From Lithodes maja (lineage: Eukaryota > Arthropoda > Malacostraca > Decapoda > Lithodidae), in NCBI GenBank assembly GCA_037953745.1, contig JBAKBP010003091.1:62001-126000 (forward strand): 64,000 nucleotides of DNA, in the 5' to 3' direction. The translations under genes were made by a program, and so were the position numbers. Of this stretch, positions 43,931 through 55,991 are shown piece by piece. Position 1 is the stretch's first letter; each line of letters opens with the position of its first letter. The notes under the pieces are model-generated. The model searched no databases. It had not been told where the DNA came from and was given only the letters and a program-made list of their open reading frames with translations.

Positions 43931-45084
43931 GAAACATATTATTTGCTATATTGACTAGTATTTCATCAATATATCGCGATAATTATGAAATAACATATCC
44001 ACAACATTACTAAGAGGATCTTGAAGAATATGATTATTATCAATCCCCTTTTGATGGCACACATTTTACTGTAAGCATGAACCGAACGTTTGTCTATGAG
44101 CTATAAGGTTCCTCAGGTAAGACTTACTTGAATATTCTATACAGCTATATATTGTTATAATATAGGACCATCATCACATAGCCATACTATGTTTGATCTA
44201 CATATGTTCATGTTATTATGTGTTCGCATAAGGGAGTGAACGACGGTTTTGTAGGAATCAAATGGATACAAAGTCTCTCAATTAATCTTTGCCGAAAAAA
44301 ATCATCTCAAAACTAATAAAATGGCATTACATAAAAATATATACTGTAAGTACCCTACAATACGAGAATATAATCTCGGGAAACACACAGATTAGGAACA
44401 TCCAACTGTGATCATAGTGTGATCCGATCCCTGGCAAGATGTAAGCATGGGAATAAACAGTCACACGCACACAGGATGTACACAGAGAGGTACCAGCTGA
44501 GGATGTATTACACCTCCCCCCCCCCCCCCCTCCACACACCACACGCGAAAGTTTAGACAGCAAGACATTAACTCGACGTACACAAGGATAAACACACATT
44601 AACATATATAAACAGAGACACACATACACTCAGAGCTATAGTTACTTCCTAAATGTCTACCACCTTCAAATGTTTAACCTCAATACTCCTCAGCAAATAT
44701 ACATTAATGTTATGACCTTTATTTATGGTGGCTAAACAAAATTTCAAAACGATATCTGATGTTAACGTCTTGAGGATCATGACGCGTTTGACATTTTATG
44801 CTGGCTATCATTAGACAATTGTATACTGATTAGGAAGGGTATATGGAAGTCCGAAGGTTGATTGGGCCAGTCTTTACCACAGGTAACACGCACGCAAACA
44901 GACACACACACAGATAGACATATACACACACACGCACACACACAAACAGACGTAAGCACGCACACACAAACAGCGTAAATAGTGCACAAAGGTACACAAT
45001 AATACCACACACAATGAGACGTACACAAACAAACGTACACACTACCAACGGCAGAAGGAAGCATTCAAGCGGTACTGACGTCTT
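43931..45084. other. Intergenic: poly(C), CA repeats, MITE fragment
   Basis: A C run lies at 44514-44531, CA-rich tracts at 44882-45050, and a piggyBac-like MITE piece near 44768-44880 (ATGACGCGTTTGACATTTTATG, 'ggctatcattagacaa'). No gene is supported. Confidence 0.6.
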
Positions 45085-47015
45085 AAAATTCAAGAATCTC
45101 ATTCTTCCTATGTTTCTGCCAGGAATCAAGCCAAATCTGTTCTTCGACTTGCCAAACACTCTTTCATCAATAATAAATGCTCTGAACTGTCCAACTCTAG
45201 CTCTTCCCAAGCTTTCTGGCATCTAGCAAAAACCTCTCCAACACTTTTTCTCGTCTTTCCCCCCACTTTTCCCCACTCTGATGGCACAACCATCACTTTT
45301 TCCTCTGACAAAGCTGAACTTTTCTCTCAAACTTTCGCTAAAAACTCAACTTTGGATGATTCCGGTGCTATTCCTCCCTCTCCTCCCCCCTCTCTCTTAC
45401 TTATGCCTAATATCCTAATATCTTCTAAAGATGTACTTTCTACCCTCCCTGGGCTTCATACTAAGAAGGCATACGGTCCGGATGGTGTTCCTCCGTGCGG
45501 ACTCCCTGCCTAAGCAAACTCTTTCGTCTCTGTCTCTCCTCTAACGTCTTCCGTTCTTGCTGGAAGTTTGCTCTCATTCAACCTGTCCCAAAGAAGGGTG
45601 ACCCCTCCCAACCTTCCAACTATTGTTCAATTGCTCTCATCTCTTGTATCTCTAAAGTTTTTTAAACTATTTTTACTTCCAAATTTTTTAAGCATTTATC
45701 TTCTCATAATCTACTATCAGATCGCCAGTATGACTTCCTTAAGGGTCGCTCTACTGGTGATCTTCTTTCATATCTTACTAACTCTTGGTCATCCTCCTTT
45801 CGGGACTTTGGCGAGACATTTTCTCTTGCGTTAGACACTTCGATAGAGTCTGGCACAAATCTTTAATTTCTAAACTACCCTCCTTCGGTTTTTATCCCTC
45901 CATCTGTGCCTTTGACTCTAATTTCCTTTCCGGTCGAACCATAGCTGCGGTTGTGGACGGCCATCGTTCAATTCCTCATCCTATCAATGCCTGTGTTCCT
46001 CAGGGATCTGTCCTATCTCCTATTCTCTTTCTAATTTTCATAAATAATCTTCTCAACTGTACCTCCAGTCCTATCCATTCATATGCAGACAACTCTATCT
46101 TACACTATTAAATTTGTTTCCCAGAACGCCCCAGGCAGCAATTTCTCAAAAGCAAACGTAATGAAGCATAGAACACTTATCTTCTGATCTAACTACCATC
46201 TCCAATTTGGGCAGAGAAAAGCTTGTTACCTTTAATTAATGCTTCCAAAACCCAATTTCTCTATCTATCTACCCGCCGTGAACTCCCAGCGGACTTTCCT
46301 TATTCTTCAACAATACAAAAATCAACCCTTCATCTTCTCTCAGCATTCTTGGTGTCTCTTTTTCTTCTGCTCTCTCTTGGAAGAACCATATTACCAGTCC
46401 TGCCAAGGCGGCCTCTCAGAAGCTGGGTGTGCTCAACCACCTTAAGGGGTTCTTTACCCCTGCTCAGCTTCTTGCTCTGTACAGGGCACAGTGCATCCTT
46501 GTATTGAGTACTGTTCACATGTGTGGGGAGGATCCTCTCACACAGCACTTCTAGACAAAGTAGAATAGAAAGCATTTCGTATCATTAACTCCCGTCCACT
46601 TACTGACTCTCTGCAATCTCTCTCTCTTCGCCGCAATGTTACATCTCTCTCGCTATTCTATCGCTACTACAATAATCAGTGTTCCTCAGAGCTCTCTCAG
46701 TGCATACCACCTCCTCTACGTATGGGACGTGGTACCTGTCTTGCAACACAATGCCACCCATACTCTATACAACTCTCCAACTCAAGAGTGAAACGTTACT
46801 CCCAATCATTTTTCTATTCAACAGCTGAGCTCTGAAACTCTCTCCCTAAACCCATCTTTCCCTCATCCTATGACTTAAATTGTTTCAAACTCCATGTGTC
46901 CAGACATTTTGGTTCGAACGTTCCTTGATTTTGGCCCTGTCACTCTTTTAATTCTGGGGGAGGCACTCGTCACAGGCAGTTTTGCCTTTTGTCTCCCTCA
47001 TCCACATAGAAAACA
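45085..47015 (+). pseudogene. Fossil LINE reverse transcriptase
   Basis: Plus-strand fragments in shifting frames: linker QAKSVLRLAKHSF and FINNKCSEL (45115 onward), QPVPKKGDPSQPSNY (45585), SDRQYDFLKGRSTGDLL (45720), a DRVWHKSLISKLPSFGF block (45840), VPQGSVLSPILFLIFINN (45995) and SYADNSILHY (46080, ADN for ADD). The 3' end runs to an A-rich tail near 47000 and is shared with 14430-14545. Many stops and indels; an old copy. Confidence 0.85.
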
Positions 47016-47094
47016 AAAAATCCACAGCTTTATGAGGAAGGTAGCTGCTTATTCTGGACTCGCTTCTCTCTCATGTTTAGCCCCATAGGTTTTC

Positions 47095-47286
47095 AGATTA
47101 TAAGACGTTCGCCCCATTAGTTTATCGATTTTAAGACCTTTCGTTATATTTTTCATCATTATCCTTTCCTGCCATTGAGTTGTCGATTTTTGCTGGCGAG
47201 CGATAGCGAGCCTATAATCTTGGAGGAACCAGCATTTAGCTGGAACGCTTTTCTACCGAAAATGTACACATCATCTCGAAGCGATA
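47095..47286 (-). repeat. Dispersed repeat family D, copy 5 (left part)
   Basis: CGTTCGCCCCATTAGTTTATC, CTGGCGAGCGATAGCGAGCC and CTACCGAAAATGTACA blocks in reverse orientation. Interrupted by the Helitron; resumes at 47792 with AAGCTTGATGGAGGTCTAGG. Confidence 0.7.
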
Positions 47287-47791
47287 TCTATATTATTAAA
47301 TCAGTTCGTGTGTCTGTTTGTCTGTGTGTTCTTCATAGGCGGCCGCAGTTTTGGACCTGGGGAGCTGAAACTTTGCATGTGGGTGTCAATTGACCTGGGT
47401 CAGGTCATAGAGGGGGCGAGGCTACGATCGGAAGTAGTTTCGAGGCCGAGATTTACAAACAAAAATAAAAAAATAAAAAAATGGCCGTTTGGGGCAGAAG
47501 GAGGCCTCCGATCGAAAAGGTGTATGGAACGAAAGTTGTTCGCAGCCCTCCAAAATGGGGGTACGGATGAGGTTAGATCCAAAATCGGAGGTCATTTAGC
47601 GGCCGAAATCGAGGTCGTCGTTTAATGAGGCACAGGGAGGTCCAGGCCGGTGATTATGGTAGTAGTAGTATTGTGATGATTGTGGTAGTAGTGATTGATG
47701 ATGGTGATTATGGTAGTAGTAGTGGTGGTAGTAGTGATGGTGATTATGGTGGTAAAATTTAAACCCGGGCAACGCCGGGTACCCCTGCTAG
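47287..47791 (+). mobile_element. Non-autonomous Helitron, 505 bp
   Basis: Starts TCTATATTATTAAATC and ends with a GC hairpin CCCGGGCAACGCCGGG followed by TACCCCTGCTAG. It lies between A (47286) and T (47792) with no target duplication, all as expected for a Helitron. The interior includes GTAGTA/GATGGT simple repeats (47655-47750). The short open frame inside has no Rep or helicase features. Confidence 0.88.
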
Positions 47792-47905
47792 TATTAGTGA
47801 TAATTAATTGATTAAGCTTGATGGAGGTCTAGGTCGGAAGCTAAAAAAACTAAAATAAATAAATAAATTAATTAATTAATAAATAAACCCTAACCCCTTC
47901 ATCCA
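47792..47905 (-). repeat. Dispersed repeat family D, copy 5 (right part)
   Basis: AAGCTTGATGGAGGTCTAGG then AATAAATAAATAAATTAATT continue the repeat split by the Helitron. Confidence 0.65.
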
Positions 47906-48944
47906 GGTGTATTAAGATCATTAGGACGGCTGTTACCTACAATGTACATACTTCCCTTCATTGATGTTAGTCAGCGGTTGTCACTATTGTAAGCTTGTGT
48001 AGCTAAAACACATATTGTATTATTATGTTCAAGAACATTTTCATGACCTGTGAGGCCATTCCTTTAAATCCTCAATTAAAGATGGTGCCGCATTTGGTTT
48101 ATACTGGCAAATGCTAACATTAATATATACAACTTTGAAATGCCGTCTAGGAAAAATATTGGTGCACAATTATGACCGGTAGGATCCCAATTTCCTTATC
48201 GATGTGTCCTCACCTGAATAATGTTGCGGATTGATAATCACTATATAATAAACAAAATACTTCCCCGTAATGAAATGTTCAGAATTTGCCTCCCAAATAT
48301 TATTCCGGAGTGTTCATTAATTTGATAATATACTGTATGTTATGGTAATGTTCTTTTTGTTCGAATACCAGGAAGGTGGCTCCATTATCTTATTATTGCT
48401 GGCTAACATTCTGTGATATTAATGGCCTTAGGAAGGACTTGATCGAATCAGAGGGTTAAATTAGATGTTTACTCTGTCGATTCTCCAACGTTCTTGCAAA
48501 CTTGAACAATAATGTTTTATGTTTTTGTAGATTGAAGTTTAAACAATTTCATCATGTGTTCACTTATGGCAAAATCATGCAGATTAAAAGAGTTAGAAAC
48601 ATTAACATGTAGTAATTGGAGTACATTTGTAATTATTCCTGCGCGTTTGTATTTTACTGGTTTGGTCAGAGAAAGTTATAATATAATATCGTCAGAATCC
48701 GTTATACAGATATCAAAATATGAAAATACAGTAAGCAGAGAAGGTTAATAGGGAGATATTCCATTACAGTGTTTACCATTGTTTGCTTTACTTTACTCCC
48801 ATTTATAGTCACATTATAAACATTTTCAGACAAAGAGACCAGGAGGGGAAACAAAACTCTTCCAATATGTGGGGTGCGAGGTTAAGGGGAGAGTTGTATG
48901 TATTTGTTAATTTATTTAGTATTTTATTATTTTCTTTAGTTTCC
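47906..48944. other. Intergenic, nothing recognised
   Basis: AT-rich. A weak piggyBac-MITE-like piece lies at 48390-48470 ('ttgctggctaacattctg', 'aggaaggacttgatcg'). No supported frame. Confidence 0.5.
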
Positions 48945-49175
48945 TTCCAACACCTCTATCAAGCTTATAAATTACCCTCAAGACCCTCCCATCGAGATAA
49001 ATGTGTACAGAAGGCCGGTTCCTCCTGAAGTACAGGCTCGTTATCGCTCGCCAGGAAAAAATCTACACCAAAAAGGCACAAAATGTCTTAAAATCGTTAA
49101 ACTAATGGAAGGAACGTCTTAAAATTTCAACACATTAATGGGGATAAACATGAGGGAGATGGTGGAAAAAAACAA
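48945..49175 (+). repeat. Dispersed repeat family D, copy 6
   Basis: TCAAGCTTATAAATTACC, AGAAGGCCGGTTCC, CTCGTTATCGCTCGCCAGG and the CTTAAAATCGTTAAACTAATGG units. The palindrome is shortened. Confidence 0.7.
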
Positions 49176-50580
49176 ATCCTCCCTTTAATGAGAGAAAACC
49201 ACCTTTGTATCTTTTGCAGTCAACCCAGGAGGCATTTATCTTGCCAGCCACACAATTAACGAACTTTTTACGGCCGTTGATATTTAATACAACCCAGCTA
49301 CGACCGTTCTTACATGTATCCCTCGTAGCTCATCTGCTAAACTCACTACCTACATACAGAACCGCGTAGATGATCATTATTGACATTTAGTTGTAACTGT
49401 TAACCCCTTCAGCACCATGACTGTTTTTACCTTTGATGCTGGCTAACATTAGACGGTGGTATGCAGTCTTAAAAGGATTTATGTTGTTAAGAGGGTTTAT
49501 TGAGATCGTATTAACTCGATAACTTCGGAATACCTTAAGTTTCTAGATATTGTATGTTCTGTTAGAGGATGATTTATTGTCCGGTAAAGATGAGCAGAGT
49601 ACAATAACATACAAGTTATTCCAGTTATAATTACAATATAATATATATATATATTCTTTAAGGCATGTGAGATTAAATAAAACAATAATATTAGCATTAA
49701 TGTTTTTTATTGAGATATTCAATGTCTATTGCAAATAGTGCACAGGTAGCAGCGGCCAGCCAACCACGAATGCAGACTGCCGACTAGCCCCGCCCACATG
49801 TGCATACCTCGTGACGCGTGAACCCCCCCTGCTCCCTATAAATATCCTTCTATATTTATATTCTAATCATTACCTGGGTGAACATAGCAAGAACTATTGT
49901 TGTAACGTTACAACCTTCTACAACCCCTACCACCCCACAACCTGCTGATAACTTCAGTTCATGATTGAACTTATTGAACGACCGACATAGGAAAATTGCA
50001 CGAGACATTGAATCTCTCGATAAAAAACATATTAATGCTAACTTTGCCGTTTTATTTAATCTCACATGTCTTAAGAAAAATATACTACCTGGCTATACTA
50101 ACTTCCAAATATATATATACACTCTCAGCAGGCATTCCAACCACGGTCAGTCAGGATGAGAGTCCATGCTATAATCAACTACTCCACGGCATGCTAAAGA
50201 ATAGCTAACCTTGTCCCATTTATGTTAAGGAGGTGAAGAAATCCTACTTGCATAAATTATTCCATGTCATACACAAGTCGTAGGACCTGTACAGTATTCC
50301 TGTGTACCATACAGGGATGTTTAACACTTTTCCCACGCAACACGGGTTGAATTGACATAATTTAAAATATCGCCATGCCTATCGCGAGAGTTATGAATAT
50401 TAAGTATATCACACATATACACGTGAACTACTAAATGTTTTTATTCGCAGCCGGGGCTTGAACCATTTAGGATATAGTAAATCATGGCAGTGCCTCGTTT
50501 GGGTTCCTTACAGATTGATATTGGTGCATAGATATAAGTGGTCATGACTGTACTCAGAGCTACGTCTCTTCCTACGGCAA
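49176..50580. other. Intergenic, MITE fragment only
   Basis: A piggyBac-like MITE start, TTAACCCCTTCAGCACC, lies at 49400 with family body to about 49510. Otherwise AT-rich sequence without a supported frame. Confidence 0.5.
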
Positions 50581-50582
50581 AA

Positions 50583-50797
50583 CTATATACACAGGGAGTC
50601 ATATTATATACAGGCACGGTAAAAGCTATATACACAGGAGTCATATTATATACAGGCACGGTAAAAGCTATATACACAGGGAGTCATATTATATACAGGC
50701 ACGGTAAAAGCTATATACACAGGGAGTCATATTATATACAGGCACGGTAAAAGCTATATACACAGGGAGTCATATTATATACAGGCACGGTAAAAGG
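50583..50797. repeat. 43-bp tandem repeat, about five copies
   Basis: Unit TATATACACAGGGAGTCATA then TTATATACAGGCACGGTAAA and AGC. One copy lacks two G's. No coding meaning. Confidence 0.9.
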
Positions 50798-50873
50798 AAT
50801 CTGAACTGTAATCCAGTTGGTCGAGACGCCACTGGCAGCAGCAAATGGAAAACCCATGAAAGAGACCTCAGGC

Positions 50874-50912
50874 TAGAGAGAGACAGAGAGAGAGAGAGAG
50901 AGGAGAGTGAGA
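50874..50912. repeat. (GA)n microsatellite
   Basis: AGAGAGAGACAGAGAGAGAG run. Confidence 0.9.
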
Positions 50913-50934
50913 TAGCAGATCCTCCAACTTAATT

Positions 50935-51105
50935 AATAAAACATGTCTAAATTAAGGAACACCCCATTCTTAATATTAATCCTCCATTACAAACCCCAAT
51001 GTACTTGAATACATTTATGAAAGCATTAATGAAAGCAACTCGAGACACCACACCCATAACATAAGCACCTAAACCATTACACCACCAACACAGTTACCAA
51101 GTAAT
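50935..51105 (-). mobile_element. tRNA-derived SINE, minus strand
   Basis: Read in reverse: TGGTGGTGTAATGGTTTAGG (A-box region), a GTGTCTCGAGTTG block where the B box should be, and the tail CAAGTACATTGGGGTTTGTA shared with 3325-3490. The B box is disrupted in this copy. Confidence 0.7.
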
Positions 51106-51378
51106 CAAACACTCAACCAGATAGGTAATTATATATATGTTTATTGTGTCCAGCTGATTGTAAACTGCTATGCCCCGGTCTTCATTACTCAGCTATTCCA
51201 AATTGTGTGTAGCTAAATGTGTTGTTAATTATGGAAACTTGGCAATAATAATTATGATGGAGTGACATAGCAGTTGTTCTATGGTTATATTAGTTGCCAA
51301 GGGATTCAGTTTATCATCAGCTGCAAACAAACAGCGATAGTTTGGAGTAGGGTAGCTGTATGAGAGGATAATATGAAG
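51106..51378. other. Intergenic, nothing recognised
   Basis: No frame or repeat that I can support. Confidence 0.5.
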
Positions 51379-51382
51379 TTAA

Positions 51383-51542
51383 CCCTTTGAGGATCATGAC
51401 GCATTTTTATAAAGGTTCTGTGCGAATCATAAGGAAAAAGACCATCTCAACTAACCCTCTGACCCTTCCGAACCTGAATAATATAGTCTAATAATAGCCA
51501 GAAAACAAGAGAAATGCGTATTAATATCTGATCTTCTAAGGG
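51383..51542. mobile_element. piggyBac-like MITE, well preserved
   Basis: TTAA at 51379-51382 and 51543-51546. The ends are CCCTTTGAGGATCATGACGC and AATATCTGATCTTCTAAGGG. 160 bp. Confidence 0.85.
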
Positions 51543-51734
51543 TTAACAAATGGACGCCATATTGTTTCTTCCTAATCTTGAACCCCTCACATCGTCAGAG
51601 CTTCTATGTTACATTTTAAGCTTATACAACCTCATAATTATTCTATGCATGTCTCTGATCATTTCACTATCCATCTATCTACATCTATCTGCGAACATTA
51701 GGGGAGATTGTTGATTTTTCTGGCAACCCTTCTC

Positions 51735-52065
51735 CCTCATGTTTAGCACCATTAGTTTTCAGATATTAAGACGCTCAACCCATTAGTTTGGCAATTTTAA
51801 GACTTTTCGCTCCATTTTTAAAGGATAATATTAAGACCTTCCGTACCATTTAGGTATCGATTGTTGTCCTGGCGAGAGCGATAGGTTGCCTGTAATTTAA
51901 AACCGGACTTCGGTCGGTATTTTTTTCTACCGAAATTACTTATTTATCTATAGTAGAAGGGGGATTTTGGGAATGTTTTTTTAAGCTTGATGGAGGTCTA
52001 GGGAGGAAACTTAATAAAATAATAAATATATAAACATGTCGACCAATAAATACACCCTACCCCCT
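51735..52065 (-). repeat. Dispersed repeat family D, copy 7
   Basis: Reverse orientation: CCCATTAGTTTGGCAATTTTAA, CCTGGCGAGAGCGATAGGTTGCC, CCGGACTTCGGTCGG (diverged palindrome) and AAGCTTGATGGAGGTCTAGG, then AATAAA-rich sequence. Confidence 0.75.
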
Positions 52066-53540
52066 CTAAATTCCAAGTTGTCATATTGTGTTTAACTCCT
52101 GGGGCGCCCAATGTCAAGGTACACTATACCTTGTTCCAAGTAGATAGGAAAAACATCGTGAAACCTAGCCTCTATAACTAAAAAAGGACTAGTACAAATG
52201 TGCTATACCCCAATTCCCTGGCTAACTCTTCCCAACTGGTAGAAGTATTAGATCGATTGTTCTAGTCGCTTCTGAGGTATAGAACTTAATGTTCAAAAGT
52301 ATTTACCTACTTATTTGGAACAGGGTATAGTCTGTTCAAGCTAAACCAATGTAATTTATGAAAATCAACTATTAATATTTAGGTGTTGTAGTAATGACTT
52401 ATCCTGGCATCTGTATCCGGGAACTAGTTCAGAAAGGATTAAATTTAACCCTAGTAGAGATACACAAACTATATTTATTTGCTGTCCTGTAGAGATCCTG
52501 TAGGGATTGGGACGGAGTAACTATACTATATAATATGTGTGTGATCTTTGTTGAAGGGGCCGATGCGTTAGGTTGCCTATATTGCCCAAATTGACAGATA
52601 TGCACTTATGCAGAGAGACTCACTGGAACAATCCATGATATCAGTCAATGAGGCAATAATTTGGTACAGTAATGTTGCAAATATTATCATATTGGTGTAT
52701 GGAGGACAAGGCCCCCGACTTCCAGTTGGGGTCACCCAATGTTAACAAAAAGTCAATGGGATATGTGTTGTTACAGAATGAAGTAACTGACCAAGTTTGT
52801 TCCATAATAGTGTATTCATGTTGGAGATATTGTGGGAGTAGACAAAGAGACACCCATACAGACAGACACACTGGGATGAGGCAGGTATAGTGGTTTAATT
52901 AATATAGCCACCAAATTATGTGTTCGTCCGTGCAATAGTATTGGTGATAATAATATAGTAATGTATGGTAGTCAAGGTACACAACCTCCATAAGAGTCAT
53001 CCAAATTATCTCCAAAATGTCAACAACTAACCAAGAACCAGTACCTCAGATATCGTGAGTATCCGACAGAAATGTTTAAGGGTTGTATTTGTAGGGATCG
53101 AAGTATGGATGTGGGTACCAAATGAAGGGATTGATCCAATCGTAAATATGTTTTCATTGGTTCTCAAGATATATTGCAAACAAGCAGACAGACACACACG
53201 CTCAGCCACTCCTACGATGACGAGCAGGGCAATGAGGCAAAACTATGGTCATCAGTATGCAGCTTTGACTAGTAGTAGGGACATTTGCTTGGAATCTGTG
53301 ACCATTTTGTTCCTACCTTTTTCTCTCGATGGATTTGACAACCTGAACCATTTTAAAGGAAAATTAGCTCCTATGCCCCTCTGAGAAATGACGGCTAACT
53401 CTGCTAGAGCCCAATATTCAAAATGGCCACCAACGCCATCTTGAAAAACATGAAATGTAATATCTCTGGCATCAGATGAGCTACAAGGACGAATGAGGTG
53501 TCCTTTTTCACTAATTCTGGCATTACAAATCCACTGGAAT
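52066..53540. other. Intergenic; two pieces of an acagacaga-tailed repeat
   Basis: At 52665-52880 and 53030-53205 there is sequence ending 'gatattgtgggagtagacaaag...acagacagacac' and 'caagatatattgcaaacaagcagacagacac'. These look like a dispersed short element associated with a CAGA microsatellite. No gene is supported. Confidence 0.4.
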
Positions 53541-53543
53541 GGT

Positions 53544-53592
53544 TATTGTATTGTATTGTATTGTATATTGTATTGTTATTGTATTGTATTAT
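53544..53592. repeat. (GTATT)n microsatellite
   Basis: TTATTGTATTGTATTGTATT run. Confidence 0.9.
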
Positions 53593-53606
53593 ACTAATTG
53601 TACATA

Positions 53607-55986
53607 CTAATCTGCCACTTCACTGTCACTACATGATTCACTGTATGAGCCACTATCAGAATCACTGTCCTCACTTTCGCTGCTATCATCACTGTTGTTC
53701 TCTGCCTGCGGATTTGTAGGTAGTGGTATGAATGGGGGAAGTGGGGGCTGGGTTGAACGGACAGGCAGACATAGGCCATTTACAAGATGCTATCCATGGC
53801 CGATCGGTGAGGGGTGACTTTGGAGCTGGTAATGCTTTTGCAAATATCATCCTTCTTCATTTTACTCGACGAGCAATCAGCATGCTTCCCTTTTCCTTGT
53901 TTCTTGCGATTAGCATGGCGATGGACCTTTGTTCTCACCCGATTGATGTTATTCACATTCCGAGTGTTTGAAAGGAGCTGCTTTTCATTGTTCAGAATGG
54001 CCAACCAACCAGACTTCAGCTTAGAGCCCTTATTCATTGTTGACTCTATCCATATGTCGAGGGCGACACACGAATATGGTTTTCCTGTCATTGACTGTGC
54101 AAACATACCACTCTCCATGAATGCAGCCTGATCGACAGGAAGGGTATCAAGCACTGCGGTGAAATCGAGGAGATGAAGACCATACTTGTCATTATCATAG
54201 ATTTGCATCAAAGGAAGCATGAGCTTGAGTGAGGACTTGAACTCAGTCCAGTTGCTTGTTCTGATTGCATTGATATTTTGAGTTAGAACATCAACCATTT
54301 CCATGAATGACATCCAGTATTCTGCTTGTGGGGCACCCTCAAAGTCCTTGAAAGAGCATCAACGAGGTCCTTCAGCTCAGCATTTCTCTCTAGCTCTGCA
54401 TGTTCATCTGCAAGTTCCTGTGCATCAATCGGATGTCGAAGCTTGGTAAGGGATGCCTTTACTTCTTCAGATAGAGGGGAATCTTCCAAACGTTTGTCTA
54501 TGACATGGTGGACCAGAGTCTCGTAGAATAGTCGCAAGCAGCGAACCCCACGCTTAACATGTTTTCCACGAAGGGCCTGATCAACAGACCCGTCTGCTAT
54601 AACACCAGCTGCCACCAACACATCTGAGATGCCAGATCCCTTAAACCTCTTGTATATAGTGTAGATGAACGACATTTGGATGTGGAAGGGTGCCATGAAT
54701 GGTAAGATTTTGCTGAACAGCTCAGCATTCTCACTTTTCAACTCTAGCATGAGCACGTAGACAGGATGATCACCAACAATTATTGCAAAAGGCATCTTTT
54801 TTTCTTCGATTGATTTTGCAAGCTTACACATCACATCATTGAGAATTGTCTTACTGGGTGGGTTGGGATAGGTCATGTGGTATATTGCTTGACTCTTCTC
54901 ATCTGCATTTGACATGCTGACGTGAAACCCTGAAAACCCAGGCACAGTCTGTTTTTCTGGCTTAGGTCTCGTTCGGTCATCTTGCGCCCTGGCCAATGCA
55001 TGGATCACACCACGAATTCTTTGCACCGATGTGTCAGGAGAAGGAGTACTTTGATCAGCTGGTGGCTTCCTGAGAGGTGGTTCCCCATGCTTCGCTGTCT
55101 TGTATGGGTTGACTTTTTGCATTTCACTTCCGAGCTCTTTGAGAGTTGTCGAGAGGTTTGATGCAAAGTTGACACAGGGAACTGGTCTATCCTCGTGATT
55201 CTCGGAAGGAAGTTCTGTATTAAATTATTCTGGCTGCACAAACATGACATTAGTACGGTGTGACTGGCCAGCACCGGTCAGTGTGTCGCTCTTGAAGTCA
55301 TCGTTGTCGACTATAGCGATAGCAGGCTTACCCTCAGCTAGTTCGAAGGGGCAATCAGATGAGCACTTGAGGTCATTGACCACCCAAAAATCTCGCAGCA
55401 TAAGTACGTCATTGTAACTGATGCCCAGTCCATCTTTGTGCATTATGTCGACGATCTCCCTACTCTTGGTCAGTCCATGTAGCAAGACAGAGAGATTTAT
55501 CTCAAATGCAGTGCGTTTTCCAGTGATGTAGCTTGTGAGGATAGATGCAATCGATCGGACGGATGGACTGTCATCAATTGCAGACTTATTTGGGTGTTTC
55601 AGCCATGTGAGCAGCTTCAGCAGGAGCTCACTGAGGTCTTCTTCTCTCTCCAACTCGTGTATATATGGGAGCCAGGGAATAGTATTCGTCCTGATGACTT
55701 GCTCTTTGAATCGTGCCGCAACATTCATCACCAACTGATCATTGCTGACACCCAATGAAGATATTACCGCCTCGATGTATGTACCTGCTGCTGTTGTATC
55801 ATATACCAGTTCACTCACATTCTTTTGAATGCGTTCATGAAATCCGATGTCTTCCCCAAATTCATTTACGAGAATTTCCTTTAAGTAGTTGGATTTTACT
55901 ACTGAGTTATGTCCGTGATTTGAGATAATGCGCAGCAGGCCTTGCAGTGTGCGAATTTCATGGTCTTTGAAGATGACTTGACGAAT
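53607..55986 (-). pseudogene. Large unidentified protein, C-terminal part, broken
   Basis: The minus-strand frame begins next to the BEL/Pao target duplication (IRQVIFKDHEIRTLQGLLRI) and runs through 55225-55818, with the block AIVDNDDFKSDTLTGAG and SHRTNVMFVQPE, then past an in-frame TAA (55225) into 54283-55122 and, after a one-base shift near 54340, into 53780-54313 (EMVDVLTQNINAI, GLHLLDFTAVLDTLP). After a further shift near 53770 it ends in an acidic Ser/Asp/Glu-rich tail with stop at 53607. I do not recognise a named domain. I have the impression that related frames are numerous in aquatic invertebrate genomes, which would suit a transposon-borne or expanded family, but cannot check it. 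It is continuous with 63403-64000. Confidence 0.6.
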
Positions 55987-55991
55987 ATGAT

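Noticed and set aside
47308..47625. 105-codon plus-strand frame
   Set aside because: Lies within the non-autonomous Helitron; no helicase, Rep or other domain.
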